Shown piece by piece: positions 23,693 through 33,194 of a DNA stretch of 64,000 nt. Both the position numbers and the translations under genes were made by a program. A model generated the notes under the pieces. That model had not been told where the DNA came from. It searched no databases and was given only the letters and a program-made list of their open reading frames with translations. Every line of letters starts with the position of its first letter. Positions within the stretch are counted from its first letter, which is position 1. This DNA is from Aliiroseovarius subalbicans (GTDB lineage: Bacteria; Pseudomonadota; Alphaproteobacteria; Rhodobacterales; Rhodobacteraceae), in NCBI RefSeq assembly GCF_022678625.1, contig NZ_JALBYQ010000001.1:1201895-1265894 (forward strand), given 5' to 3'.

Positions 23693-26074
23693 TTATTCTT
23701 CGATCGTTCCCAACGCGCGCAAAATGCGTTCGGGTGTAAATGGCATGGCGCTGACCTGCGCACCCATGGGGCGCAGCGCGTCATTGATGGCGTTCATAAC
23801 GGCGGCTGGTGCCCCTGCGGTTCCCGCCTCCCCCGCACCCTTGGCCCCAAGCGCGCTTTCCTTGGTGGGTGTTTCGACATGCCCGATGATCATGTCCGGC
23901 ATCTCAGCGGCCATGGGCACAAGGTAGTCAGCCATGGAGCCGTTCAGAAGCTGCCCATCTTCGTCGTAGTGGACTTCTTCAAACAGCGCCCCACCGAGAC
24001 CCTGAACAATCCCGCCCCGAATTTGCTCATCCACCAATTGCGGGTTGATGATGCGCCCGCAGTCTTCGACGCACCAGTGCTTCAACAGCTTCACTTCACC
24101 GGTGTCGGTATCGACTTCGACGTAGCTGGCTTGCACACCGTTTGTGAAGGCGAAGGGATATTCGGAGGTGATGTAGTGCCGGGTCTGAACCAGTTCTCGG
24201 GGCAAATCCTCGGGCAATGTGTCGCCTCGAAAATAGACGATCCGCCCCAATTCCTCGAGCGGCATACGCGCCGTACCTGACTCACTGTCAACAACTTCGC
24301 CGTCGCGAATATCGAGGTTGCTCTGGTCGGCCTGCAGCATGGCCGCGGCGACCTCAAGTATAGAATCGCGCAACGCACGCCCCGCGCGCAGGGCCGCTTC
24401 GCCCCCGATACCCGCACCGCGGGATGCCCATGTGCCGCCGCCGTAGGGCGTGACCTGTGTATCTCCGGTAATGACGCGCACTTTGGAGGGCAGGACGCCG
24501 ACGCTTTCGGCAACGATCTGGCTCAGCATCGCTTCGGTGCCCTGTCCTTGTTCGGTCACGCCAGAGAGTGCTACGATTGATCCATCCGGATCCATCCGGA
24601 CCGTACAGCCGTCCTGCGCCGAAATCCGCGCGCCGCCAATGCCATACATGAACGGCGACGGGTTGGTGAGTTCGATAAACGTCGCGATCCCGATGCCACG
24701 ATGGATCCCCTTTTCACGAGCTGCCGCCTGATCCGCTCTCAGCGCGTCGTAGTCCATCAACCCGACCAGCTTGTCCATGCTTTGGTGATGCGACAGCCCT
24801 TCAAACCGCATTTTCGCAGGCGAGGTGACCGGATAGGCGTCATCGGCATACATATTGCGCCGCCGGATTTCGATCGGGTCCATGCCAAGTTCGGCCGCAG
24901 CCATGTCAACCAGCCCTTCGGTGATCGCCACGGCAATCGGGTGACCAACCGCGCGATACTGGCAGGTGGGTGTCTTGTTCTGGAACACCACTGTCGTCTT
25001 GGCGCGGTAATCGGCAAAATCATATGGTCCGCCGCACAGGTTGATCACCTGATTGCCCTCGATCGCCGAGGTGCGTGGATAAACGGAATACGCGCCAATC
25101 GCTGTCCAGTCATCCACATCGAACCCAAGGATCTTCCCATCCTTGTCTACCGCGATCTTCGCGTCAATCTTGTGATCGCGCGCATGAATGTCGGTCGTAA
25201 AGCTCTCAAGTCGATCGGCAATGAACTTGACCGGACGCCCCATGATTTTGGCGATCGCGGCGGTCGCCACTTCGTCAGGGTAGACGTGAACCTTGATGCC
25301 ATAAGACCCGCCCACATCGCCGCAGATCACTCGCACGCGGGATTCCGGCAGATCCAGATGTTTGGCAAGCACGGTCTGCATCATATGCGGCGCCTGCGTC
25401 GCATGATACGCCGTCATCTGGGTTTCGGCGGGGTTCCAGTCAACCAAAATGGATCGGGGTTCTAGCGTGACGCCGGTATGCCGCGCAGTACTGAACTGCG
25501 CTGAAACGATCTTGTGTGCGCCAGCAAAAGCCGCGTCGAGATCGCCTTCCTCATTCACCCGCTGGAACGCCAGGTTGTCGCCCATTTCAGGGTGCAACAC
25601 CGGTGTGTCCTTATCAAGCGCGGTCATCATATCAGTCACGACAGGCAGTTGTTCATAGTCTACGTCAACCAATTCCGCGGCGTCCTCGGCAGCGGCGCGG
25701 GATGTGGCGACCACGGCGACAACAGGTTCCCCGACCCAACAGGCGCGATCAACGGCCATCGGGTGTTCTGGCGGGGATTTCAGACCCTTGAGGTGCGCAA
25801 GCACGGCCACCCAAGGCGTGCAGACCTCAGCCAGATCCGCGCCCGTGAACACGCGCAACACACCTTTGACCGACGCCGCATCCACGGTTTCGATCCCCTG
25901 GATTTTCGCGTGTGCAAAAGGCGAGCGGACAAACGCCACATGAACCATGCGCGGCAGCACGATGTCGTCGACGTATTTACCTCGTCCCTCGACCAACCGT
26001 GCCGCGTTGGGGCGCGGAACAGTCTTGCCGATGTAGGAATTCGGGCGATCGGGATTGCCGAATTGAACGCTCAT
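23693..26074 (-). CDS. Molybdenum hydroxylase large subunit (xanthine dehydrogenase/CO dehydrogenase family)
   Basis: A 793-residue molybdopterin-cytosine-dinucleotide subunit. N-terminal domain starts VPRPNAARLVEGRGKYVDDI; the metal-domain signature GDVGGSYGIKVHVYPDEV follows. The active-site loop near residue 370 is CQYRAVGHPIA, which differs from the CO-dehydrogenase loop (AYxCSFR) and the form II loop (AYRGAGR). The catalytic Glu is present in GAKGAGEAGTAGAP (about residue 746). So it hydroxylates some organic substrate, not CO. It is read after the small subunit (ATGA overlap). Confidence 0.92.
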   Translation of the reverse strand: MSVQFGNPDRPNSYIGKTVPRPNAARLVEGRGKYVDDIVLPRMVHVAFVRSPFAHAKIQGIETVDAASVKGVLRVFTGADLAEVCTPWVAVLAHLKGLKSPPEHPMAVDRACWVGEPVVAVVATSRAAAEDAAELVDVDYEQLPVVTDMMTALDKDTPVLHPEMGDNLAFQRVNEEGDLDAAFAGAHKIVSAQFSTARHTGVTLEPRSILVDWNPAETQMTAYHATQAPHMMQTVLAKHLDLPESRVRVICGDVGGSYGIKVHVYPDEVATAAIAKIMGRPVKFIADRLESFTTDIHARDHKIDAKIAVDKDGKILGFDVDDWTAIGAYSVYPRTSAIEGNQVINLCGGPYDFADYRAKTTVVFQNKTPTCQYRAVGHPIAVAITEGLVDMAAAELGMDPIEIRRRNMYADDAYPVTSPAKMRFEGLSHHQSMDKLVGLMDYDALRADQAAAREKGIHRGIGIATFIELTNPSPFMYGIGGARISAQDGCTVRMDPDGSIVALSGVTEQGQGTEAMLSQIVAESVGVLPSKVRVITGDTQVTPYGGGTWASRGAGIGGEAALRAGRALRDSILEVAAAMLQADQSNLDIRDGEVVDSESGTARMPLEELGRIVYFRGDTLPEDLPRELVQTRHYITSEYPFAFTNGVQASYVEVDTDTGEVKLLKHWCVEDCGRIINPQLVDEQIRGGIVQGLGGALFEEVHYDEDGQLLNGSMADYLVPMAAEMPDMIIGHVETPTKESALGAKGAGEAGTAGAPAAVMNAINDALRPMGAQVSAMPFTPERILRALGTIEE

Positions 26075-26571
26075 GACGTCACCTTACCCGTCCGCTTTTG
26101 CGCAACGCTTTCGACAGCGTCCACAATGGCCTCATACCCTGTGCAGCGGCAATAATTGCCTGAAAGATGTTCGCGGATAACGGCCCGATCAGGCACGCCA
26201 CCCTTGGCCAGAAGCTCCTCCACGGCAACGAGCATGCCTGGCGTACAGAACCCGCATTGCAACGCGTTTCGCGCAACAAAGGCGTCTTGAAGATCACGGA
26301 TTGCATCAGTGTCTGACAGGCCTTCGACCGTCCAGATATCCGCCCCGTCAAGCTGGGCCGCCAGCGTCAGACATCCGCGCACCGTTTCGCCGTCAACGCG
26401 GATGGTGCAGGCGCCACAGACGCCATGTTCGCAACTGGCATGTGCTCCGGTCAGGCCTAATTCCTGACGCAGGAAATCGACGGCATGTTGCCCCGCAGGC
26501 ACGCGTGCTTGCACAGCTTCACCGTTCACCGTCAGATCAATCTCAACCTTGTCGCGGAACATCTCGCTCAT
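26071..26571 (-). CDS. Molybdenum hydroxylase [2Fe-2S] small subunit
   Basis: A 166-residue electron-transfer subunit with the plant-type cluster motif CEHGVCGACTIRVDG ... C and the second cluster motifs CGFCTPGM and YCRCTGYEAIV. Both [2Fe-2S] sites are complete. It overlaps the neighbours by four bases each side, giving the M-S-L gene order of CoxMSL-type enzymes. Confidence 0.95.
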   Translation of the reverse strand: MSEMFRDKVEIDLTVNGEAVQARVPAGQHAVDFLRQELGLTGAHASCEHGVCGACTIRVDGETVRGCLTLAAQLDGADIWTVEGLSDTDAIRDLQDAFVARNALQCGFCTPGMLVAVEELLAKGGVPDRAVIREHLSGNYCRCTGYEAIVDAVESVAQKRTGKVTS

Positions 26572-27401
26572 CGGACGTCTCCTGTCATTTGGTCAACCGC
26601 GCGTCGCAAAAGGACCCCTGCGATATGGCGTCGGTAACTCGCGCTGGCGTTGGTGTCGCTTGATGGGTCAATCTCGGCGCGCAGGGCCGCCACGGCCCCA
26701 TCGATATTGCCCGCATCCAGCATTGCCATCGCGCCGGTGGCCAGCTCGGGTTGTTCTCCGACTGACAACATCGTCAAACGATGGCCGGCCTGTCGTTTCA
26801 CAAGGCACAGCCCGGCCAGGGCATAGTCGCCGGACCGGCGCGTCACTTCTTGCAGAACCTGGCGTTCACCTGCCTCGGCCTTCGGAATAGTGATTGCCAT
26901 CAGTACTTCCTCGGGTTCCAGATCAGTTTCGAAAAGGCCAAGAAAAAAGTCCTCGACGGCAATAGTGCGGCCTCCGTCGGGCCCCATGATTTGCAGCGTG
27001 GCCCCCAACGCAAGCACACAGGCTGGAAACTCAGCAGCCGGGTCGGCATGTGCAAGCGCACCACCGATCGTGCCGCGATTGCGGATCGTGGCATGCGCGA
27101 TAAACTTGACGGCATCGGCCAACAACGGCGCGTGTTCCTTGATCAGGGCATTGTCGCCCACTTCAACATGTCGTGTAAGCGCCCCGATGCGAATGGTATC
27201 GCCTTCATCGGTGACGCCCCGCAGCTCTGACAGACGCGAGATATCCACGAGCAGATCGCCAGCTGTCAGACGCATATTCATCGCAGCCACAAGGCTTTGC
27301 CCCCCCGCCAGCACACGCGCCATACCGTCAGCAGAATCCAAAAGCTTGATCGCGTGCTGCAGGTCCGTTGCCCGCGCATAGCCGCCTACAGATGCTTTCA
27401 T
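26568..27401 (-). CDS. Molybdenum hydroxylase FAD-binding medium subunit
   Basis: A 277-residue subunit with the FAD motifs AGGQSLVAAMNMRL and TIGGALAHADPAAE and the CoxM C-terminal region. The start is ATG 27401 after a G-rich ribosome site; a GTG at 27428 is in frame but less likely. First gene of a seven-gene operon (medium, small and large subunits, TRAP trio, coxG) facing the TetR gene across a double operator. Confidence 0.92.
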   Translation of the reverse strand: MKASVGGYARATDLQHAIKLLDSADGMARVLAGGQSLVAAMNMRLTAGDLLVDISRLSELRGVTDEGDTIRIGALTRHVEVGDNALIKEHAPLLADAVKFIAHATIRNRGTIGGALAHADPAAEFPACVLALGATLQIMGPDGGRTIAVEDFFLGLFETDLEPEEVLMAITIPKAEAGERQVLQEVTRRSGDYALAGLCLVKRQAGHRLTMLSVGEQPELATGAMAMLDAGNIDGAVAALRAEIDPSSDTNASASYRRHIAGVLLRRAVDQMTGDVR

Positions 27402-27444
27402 TCGTAGTGCCCCCCGGTAAGCCCGCACACCCCATGCCGACTAA

Positions 27445-27479
27445 TGATCACTTGATCAATACTGTTGATCACATGATCA
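27445..27479. promoter_or_regulatory. Double operator for the TetR regulator
   Basis: Four copies of TGATCA at 27445, 27453, 27466 and 27474. They form two identical pairs (TGATCA-N2-TGATCA) exactly 21 bases apart, two helical turns, in the gap between the divergent hydroxylase and TetR genes. This fits two TetR dimers bound side by side. Confidence 0.75.
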
Positions 27480-27530
27480 ATAAACCGAATAATATTGCAA
27501 GAAGATTCTTTTCTGCCCACAAACCGGACC

Positions 27531-28175
27531 ATGGATATGAACAAACAAAACGTTGCCGACGCGGACTCGGGGCCCAAGATGAAACCTCGCCGTTTGCATC
27601 CTGAAGAACGCCGTCAGCAGATCATCGATGAGGCTGTCGCCTTTTTCGCCGAAGTTGGGCTGGATGGAAAAACCCGTGACCTCGCCAAGAAGATCGGCAT
27701 CACACAATCGCTTCTTTTCAAATACTTCGCGACCAAAGATGCCCTGATCGAAGCGGTGTATGAACAGGTCTACCTGAACAGGCTTTCATCAGAATGGACC
27801 CACCGCATAGTGGATCGAAGCGTCCCTCTTCGCGACCGCATTTTGGCATTCTACAGCGATTACAGCACGCTCATCTTCGAATACAACTGGATGCGGATTT
27901 TCATGTTCTCAGGTTTGGCGGGCGCTGAACTCAATCGGCGCTACTTGGATCACATGCACCAGATGATATTGCGCCCTCTTTTGGAGGAAATCCTCGTCGC
28001 CTCGCCCAATACGGTGACCCCAACCATGGAAGATCTTTGGAATCTCCACGGCGGCATCGTCTACATTGGTATCCGGCAACACATCTACCGAATGCCGTGC
28101 CCAGACGATCCAAATGAAGCGATCGAACGTTCAGTTGATCGTTTCCTAAAAGCGTTTTCAGTCGCAACTCCATAA
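27531..28175 (+). CDS. TetR-family regulator of the hydroxylase-TRAP operon
   Basis: A 214-residue repressor. The helix-turn-helix is near residues 27-60 (IIDEAVAFFAEVGLDGKTRD, then IGITQSLLFKYFATKDAL). The ligand domain has a Tyr/Trp-rich stretch (FYSDYSTLIFEYNWMRIFMF). Starts at ATG 27531 or 27537; the frame opens at TTG 27495. It is divergent from the hydroxylase operon, with four TGATCA sites between, so it probably represses both and is released by the substrate. Confidence 0.9.
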   Translation: MDMNKQNVADADSGPKMKPRRLHPEERRQQIIDEAVAFFAEVGLDGKTRDLAKKIGITQSLLFKYFATKDALIEAVYEQVYLNRLSSEWTHRIVDRSVPLRDRILAFYSDYSTLIFEYNWMRIFMFSGLAGAELNRRYLDHMHQMILRPLLEEILVASPNTVTPTMEDLWNLHGGIVYIGIRQHIYRMPCPDDPNEAIERSVDRFLKAFSVATP

Positions 28176-28814
28176 CAAAAACAGGCATCCTTTATAAAAA
28201 GGGACATCACGCCAGCTTGGGGGAAAGAAGCTGTGTCCTTGCCGGGCGTGTTCGAATTGGCTTGCCAGCGCCACGCAGACAACTTTTGTTTTGGAGTGGC
28301 AAAACGGGAGCGTGGACATCAGGTGAAGCCGATAGTTACACCCCCAAAACACCCTTTGAGCCAGTAATGTGTTCAAACAGCGGGGTGTTCACAGACGAAG
28401 CCGGTCGCCGCGGTGCAGGCACGGTCTGCTGGCTTGATTTCGTCTTTCAGCCGCTTGTCGATTCTAAAGACATCGCCCCAATCATGGAAAACATCGGGTT
28501 CTCACCATTGAAGATGTTTTTGATGCCCCTGGAAAGCCCACATTCGGGCCAACGCAGCGAGCGACCGGAAAGTCCCGCTTAACGGCCGTTGGGATGATGT
28601 GCAGCGACAGGCAGGTCACCACCCGAAACGGACTTGGCCGAACACGATGGAATGTGATTGCAAGTGGCGGCCTATCGTCCGCCAACCGAGTCTTCCCTAG
28701 GGTCACCTTCGGGTCACTCAGTAGGCGTGACACCATTACCTGTTTTCTGCACCTCAGCAGCACGGAAACACCCAAGATTGAGAGCGGGAGACTTCAGCGT
28801 GATCCCTAGGTGCC
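28176..28814. other. Intergenic stretch with a short dispersed repeat
   Basis: No gene is visible in these 639 bases between the convergent TetR gene and the secreted-protein gene. They contain one copy of the short repeat described at 28565-28593; the sequence around it (AACGCAGCGAGCGACCGG) has the look of degenerate repeated DNA. Confidence 0.5.
28565..28593 (+). repeat. Short dispersed repeat, copy 1
   Basis: CCGGAAAGTCCCGCTTAACG, then GCCGTTGGG. It matches 39247-39275 at all but two of 29 positions. Neither copy is in a gene. Confidence 0.7.
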
Positions 28815-30674
28815 TCAGGGCTTGAAGCAGCCGCATGCCTCCGCCTCCGCCACCCGAACCTGATGGAGAAGAGTTTCAATCCGGCTTTCCAAATCCGAGT
28901 AGCGTTTGGCCATTGGCTCAAAATAGGCAGCAGCCTCCAGCCAGCTTGTGGATTCATTCGAGTGGTCGAGGATCTGGTACAGCCGGTAGAGATCATGCGC
29001 GGATGACAGCGCCTGAAGGGTCACCAACACCGCGCCAACAGCATTCACCCGGGCTGAAGTCGTCGCCATTGCTTCGGCGCCAAACTTCAACTCCACCAGC
29101 ATATCTACCAACAACCCCAATTCAGTGGCTGCCCCGAAATCCAATAGCTGATCATCAATTGGTTTTTGGCTATCCTCAAAGACTTGTTCACTGGCGACTT
29201 CGGCCAGCTCTTTGTTTACCAATTCTGCCCACCATACGGCCGTCTGCCTGGCTTGTAGCGCCATCTCTGTATTGATTTTGCGTCCATCTGCAAAGTGAGG
29301 CAGGACACCCTCAAGCGGCTTGTACAGGGCTTCCAGCCGCTCGGAATCGCATTCGAGGACAAGGGGCAATGCCTCCAAGGCATCCACAAAACTTGGTTGT
29401 CCGTCAGCGCCCCAGACCTCCTTTGACAGAAACTGGTCCAGCAGCTTTCGCCCAGAGATGGATGTGAGGGCAGCGCGTATTTCCTGATGGGTGAATTGTG
29501 ATATTACCGGGGGGGGCGCAGGTGCGTCGCGGGCGGCGTTTTCCATCGGGAACGTGCCATACAACAAGCGCCCCGGTAAAGCTGACACCGGCGTGAGGTC
29601 TGTACGTGATTGCTGGGCTGCAATTGCCGGATCACCTTTCGTGCCGGAAAGCGCGCGAATGGCTTTCACATATTTTGAATCGCAGTTCGAGAAATCGACC
29701 CCGAACGAGTCCTGGGTAATTTCCTCCCAAGAACCAGTTTCAGTTTGCATGGACAGCTTCGCGACAATGTCCGCCGTCGCTTCCAGTTGCCCGTCATCGA
29801 GCCTGGGTTCTGCGAACTCAAGCGTCAGCTGCGACGGTCCCTGCCACGGCATGTCGCAAATTAGCCCCACGCAAGAAAAGGATCCCCCGACAACGGTCAG
29901 ATCCAATTCCGAACTGAATGTCAGGCGCACGGCAGATGGATCAGCGTTTCCCGTGGACGTGACCTCATAGTTCACGCGGCGGGCGGCGCGATGCTCGGGC
30001 CTGTCCGGCTGATCGAACGGGACTGAAAACAGCCCAAGATCGATTGACCAGGCTGCCGTGCGACCCAATTCAAGCTGCGGGCGCAGGTTTGCCAGGTTGG
30101 TGAAGTGGCGGTTCTCAAACAGGGAATGAAGCAACGGCACATGATCCAATTCAAGTCCATTTTCTTCCATAGCTGGGATATTGAGAGTGAACAGGATGCG
30201 CCCGATTTCCTCGTGAGTTTCGAAAAACGCCAAGAGATCAGCAATGTCCTGTTCAAAGGTATTTGTTGGCTCAGGCGGTGTTTCGTCCAAGAGTTGCCGC
30301 AGGCGTTGCAAACCTTGAAAATGGTGGTCGAAGTACCCCTCCCCGTCCGGCAGGGTGACCCTGGCAATTTTTGTCTGGAGCTCGCAGACAATGCCGGTGC
30401 AAATGGTCAGGAAATCTGTTGCGACACCTTCATTTAGCATCCGAGAAGCTTGCTCTTCATACGCGCGGCGCATTGGTGAACCCGGCGCATATTGGTCAAT
30501 CAGATGATCAGGCACGATCTCCTCGGCGGCGCCAGGGTATAAAAAGAGCTTGCCTGGCTCAATCGTCAGGAGGTGAGTAACCAAACCTTTGTCGATCAGA
30601 AGATAAAAAGAGTCTTGGGACTTGGCGGGTACCGACCACATGACAAGCGCAAAAATGAGCAAGATTCTGGGCAA
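28815..30674 (-). CDS. Large secreted protein of unknown function
   Basis: A 619-residue protein. The start is TTG 30674, chosen because AGGAAGGAGG lies six bases before it and a Sec signal peptide (RILLIFALVMWSVPAKS) follows at once; the longer open frame upstream runs over another gene. Two Cys pairs (ICTGIVC, FSCVGLIC) and a final CGC suggest disulfides in the periplasm. A Glu/Leu-rich helical C-terminal third follows a less regular N-terminal part. I recognise no domain. It stands alone between the hydroxylase cluster and the LysR-linked pair. Confidence 0.72.
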   Translation of the reverse strand: MPRILLIFALVMWSVPAKSQDSFYLLIDKGLVTHLLTIEPGKLFLYPGAAEEIVPDHLIDQYAPGSPMRRAYEEQASRMLNEGVATDFLTICTGIVCELQTKIARVTLPDGEGYFDHHFQGLQRLRQLLDETPPEPTNTFEQDIADLLAFFETHEEIGRILFTLNIPAMEENGLELDHVPLLHSLFENRHFTNLANLRPQLELGRTAAWSIDLGLFSVPFDQPDRPEHRAARRVNYEVTSTGNADPSAVRLTFSSELDLTVVGGSFSCVGLICDMPWQGPSQLTLEFAEPRLDDGQLEATADIVAKLSMQTETGSWEEITQDSFGVDFSNCDSKYVKAIRALSGTKGDPAIAAQQSRTDLTPVSALPGRLLYGTFPMENAARDAPAPPPVISQFTHQEIRAALTSISGRKLLDQFLSKEVWGADGQPSFVDALEALPLVLECDSERLEALYKPLEGVLPHFADGRKINTEMALQARQTAVWWAELVNKELAEVASEQVFEDSQKPIDDQLLDFGAATELGLLVDMLVELKFGAEAMATTSARVNAVGAVLVTLQALSSAHDLYRLYQILDHSNESTSWLEAAAYFEPMAKRYSDLESRIETLLHQVRVAEAEACGCFKP

Positions 30675-30844
30675 TTGGACCCTCCTTCCTGCGACAATAG
30701 CACAAAGATTGACGCCGATGGGCTGATATTCCAAATGCCGACGTTGGAAGGGCGCGTAGGGGATATTATGCGACATGGATGCTAGAGCCGTTCGGTGTGG
30801 CCAGATCGTTCGGCACAGCAGACCTCCGCCGCGCAGACCAGAAG

Positions 30845-31207
30845 CTAGTTTTGAAGCAGCCAGGCGATGCGATCGGCCCACAGGAGATAATGCAAGATGA
30901 CGAGAGCGGCTAGCGAAGGCCCCGCCCAGTTGTACTCGGCCGCGTGAAGGGCCCCGGCGCCGCCAAACAGGATGGCGAATTCCAGCATCAGGCGGAGCCC
31001 GCCCGATACCGGGACCGGAGCGTTGCCTGAGCGACTCGGGTCGTCCGGAACGGCGAACACACCCCAAAGGGACATGAGCACCGCGAGGACGACGATCACG
31101 GCAAGGTAGCGCCACCAGCCTTCGGTGAGCGTCCAGCCGAGCACACTGAAACCACCGAGGGCGGCGATTTCAAGAAAGAAGCGCAGTGCGAGGTTTGCGG
31201 GATGCAT
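30845..31207 (-). CDS. Small DUF2568 (YrdB-like) membrane protein
   Basis: A 120-residue protein with four hydrophobic helices and the family-like segments LALRFFLEIAALGGFSVLGW, PSRSGNAPVPVSG and LRLMLEFAILFGGAGAL. The start is ATG 31207 behind AAAGGAAACCC. Function unknown. It is read 88 bases after the SRPBCC gene and in the same direction, opposite to a LysR regulator. Confidence 0.85.
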   Translation of the reverse strand: MHPANLALRFFLEIAALGGFSVLGWTLTEGWWRYLAVIVVLAVLMSLWGVFAVPDDPSRSGNAPVPVSGGLRLMLEFAILFGGAGALHAAEYNWAGPSLAALVILHYLLWADRIAWLLQN

Positions 31208-31295
31208 GATGGGTTTCCTTTGGTGAGGGCCTGCTTGATCGGGCAAGACCGCGACAACCGGGCCGCAGTCTTTGCTTTGGCGTTCGGTCCGGACT

Positions 31296-31808
31296 TCAGC
31301 TCTTTCCTTCGACCCGTGCCTTCAGCGCTTCGTTCATCGCCATAAAACCCTGGTGGGTGTCTTCACGAATGAGAGCGATGAGAGGAAAGCCGAGCAGGCC
31401 AGTGAAGTTTTCGCCATGATGAAAGATCGTGGTTCCGCGGTCGGTTTCCTCGAGGATAAAATAGTGCTCACCATCGAAGATGCCCCTGAATCCGAGGCGA
31501 CCGACCCACCGGAGTTCCTTATTCTCTGCGGCGACGAGCACTTCCGGTGTGAAGTCCATCTTTGAGCTGCCATCAGCGCCAACAGTGACCTGCAGGTAGG
31601 TTCCGGTTTCCAGATCACCCGAAATATTCCGCACAAATGGATTCCAGTCGGCGTACGCTTCGGTGTGGGCCAGTTGCGCCCAGACGGCGTCGGCCGGAGC
31701 GTCGATTTCAATTTCGGTTGTGATGGAGGGGCCAGTGATCTGCCCGATGGCGAAGCCTGCGACAAGTGCGGTTGCGGCGATGGCGGCGGTGGTTGTGAGT
31801 ATCGACAT
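31296..31808 (-). CDS. Membrane-anchored SRPBCC-domain protein
   Basis: A 170-residue protein: hydrophobic N-terminus (residues 5-27) then an SRPBCC/polyketide-cyclase-type domain (EIEIDAPADAVWAQLAHTEA, YADWNPFVRNISGDLE, FHHGENFTGLLG). Such domains bind hydrophobic ligands. It forms a probable operon with the DUF2568 gene, and the divergent LysR gene is the likely regulator. Confidence 0.87.
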   Translation of the reverse strand: MSILTTTAAIAATALVAGFAIGQITGPSITTEIEIDAPADAVWAQLAHTEAYADWNPFVRNISGDLETGTYLQVTVGADGSSKMDFTPEVLVAAENKELRWVGRLGFRGIFDGEHYFILEETDRGTTIFHHGENFTGLLGFPLIALIREDTHQGFMAMNEALKARVEGKS

Positions 31809-31930
31809 GGTTTGGGTCCTTTTGGTGTGAGCCGTTTTGACCGGCGTGTTTGAACTGAACTCAAGATGCGGTATGCGATTGACTTGATAAATTGACTGAA
31901 TTTCGATAATAACTATAAAAAATTATAGAG

Positions 31931-32830
31931 ATGCCGATGCAGCTTTCCTGGGACCACATCCGAACCTTTCAAGCGGTTGCACAGCACGGCTCGCTCCTGG
32001 CTGCGTCCCGCCATCTTGGGCTGACACAGCCCACGGTCGGCCGCCACATTGATCTTATGGAGGAACGTCTGGGGTTCACGCTTTTCACACGGGGCCGCGA
32101 GGGTATGCGGTTGACCGACAAGGGCGCGGACCTCGTGGCCACCGCGGGCGAGATGCTGGGGATTGCGACCGACTTCGAACGCGCAGCGTCTGGTTTGGAG
32201 GAGAGGATCGAGGGGACGATCCGGATCTCTGCCAATGAGATCCTCGGCGCCCTGTTGCTTCCCGGCTTGATCGCGGCGTTCATGGCCGAACACCCGATGA
32301 TCGAGATCGAGATCGAGGTCAGCAATGAGGCGACAAACCTGCTGAAACGCGATGCCGACATCGCGGTGCGCATGTTCCGACCGACCCAGAACGATCTTGT
32401 CGCGCGCAAAATCCGCGACCTGCCGCTGGGGCTCTTCGCACACGCGCGCTATCTCGAACGCCATGGCAATCCGCGGAGTATCGACGACCTGAAGTCCCAT
32501 GTGCTTATCGGGCTGGACCGCAATCCGTCGTTGATCGCGGCCTATGGCGCCGTCGGCCTACCCCTGACCCCAAACAGCTTCCAGTTCCGCTGCGACAACA
32601 ACATCGCTGGCATAAACGCAGTCCGCACCGGCATCGGGATCGGACCTTTGCATATCGGCATGGCGTCGCGCTGGCCCGAGGTTGTCCAGGTCTTGCCGGA
32701 CCTGCCCGTTCCCCCGCTGAACCTCTGGCTCGCTTGTCACGCAGACGTGCAACACAACAAGCGCATCCGGCTGGTGATGGACTACTTCGCCGAGCGTATG
32801 AAGGCGCCTTACGAGGCCATGCTTGCCTAG
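31931..32830 (+). CDS. LysR-family transcriptional regulator
   Basis: A 299-residue regulator with the N-terminal helix-turn-helix (HIRTFQAVAQHGSLLAASRH, then LTQPTVGRHIDLMEERLG) and a LysR effector domain (IRISANEILGALLLPGLIAA, DADIAVRMFRPTQNDLVARK). Start ATG 31931; the second Met two codons on is possible. The gap of 122 bases to the divergent SRPBCC gene is AT-rich and suits a shared operator. Confidence 0.93.
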   Translation: MPMQLSWDHIRTFQAVAQHGSLLAASRHLGLTQPTVGRHIDLMEERLGFTLFTRGREGMRLTDKGADLVATAGEMLGIATDFERAASGLEERIEGTIRISANEILGALLLPGLIAAFMAEHPMIEIEIEVSNEATNLLKRDADIAVRMFRPTQNDLVARKIRDLPLGLFAHARYLERHGNPRSIDDLKSHVLIGLDRNPSLIAAYGAVGLPLTPNSFQFRCDNNIAGINAVRTGIGIGPLHIGMASRWPEVVQVLPDLPVPPLNLWLACHADVQHNKRIRLVMDYFAERMKAPYEAMLA

Positions 32831-32944
32831 TTCGACGCCGACCATGCACCTCGTGTTTCATCGCGCCTGCGCCCCATTCGCGGTGATGCGGTCGCTCCGT
32901 TGGTTCTGCTTCTTCGCGTACTGATATCCGGCGTTACCGGCGGG

Positions 32945-33049
32945 TCAATCCGCCGCCCGGTAATCGAATGTAGCTGCGATGAACGCCCCGAAAAACCGGG
33001 TATCAAACCGGCAATAGGTGCAGCACGACTGAGCCCAGTCGGCCGCGGG
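32945..33049 (-). pseudogene. Possible 3' remnant of an IS5-type transposase
   Basis: The minus strand reads CRFDTRFFGAFIAATFDYRA before a stop at 32947-32945, resembling the C-terminal RYDk.a..flafi.la.i..R pattern of IS5-type transposases. Only about 35 codons remain and the start is lost. The rest of the 364-base gap between the LysR and YqcI genes shows nothing else. Confidence 0.35.
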
Positions 33050-33194
33050 TCAAGCCAACAACGCGTTCCAACTTGCCCTGCAAAATGATGCGGAAGTAGA
33101 ACTCTTCGATGAACGCAGGCTGGTCGCCGTCAACTTCCTTGCACAATCTCAATGCTGCCTACATATTCCCTTCAACGAATGTAGTGAGGTTGAA

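Noticed and set aside
23693-26074. Calling the hydroxylase a CO dehydrogenase
   Set aside because: The active-site loop YRAVGHP lacks the AYxCSFR Cys of form I and the form II pattern.
30675-31115. Upstream extension of the large secreted protein frame
   Set aside because: It runs over the DUF2568 gene, is rich in Arg/Gly as antisense frames are here, and the signal peptide with ribosome site marks TTG 30674.
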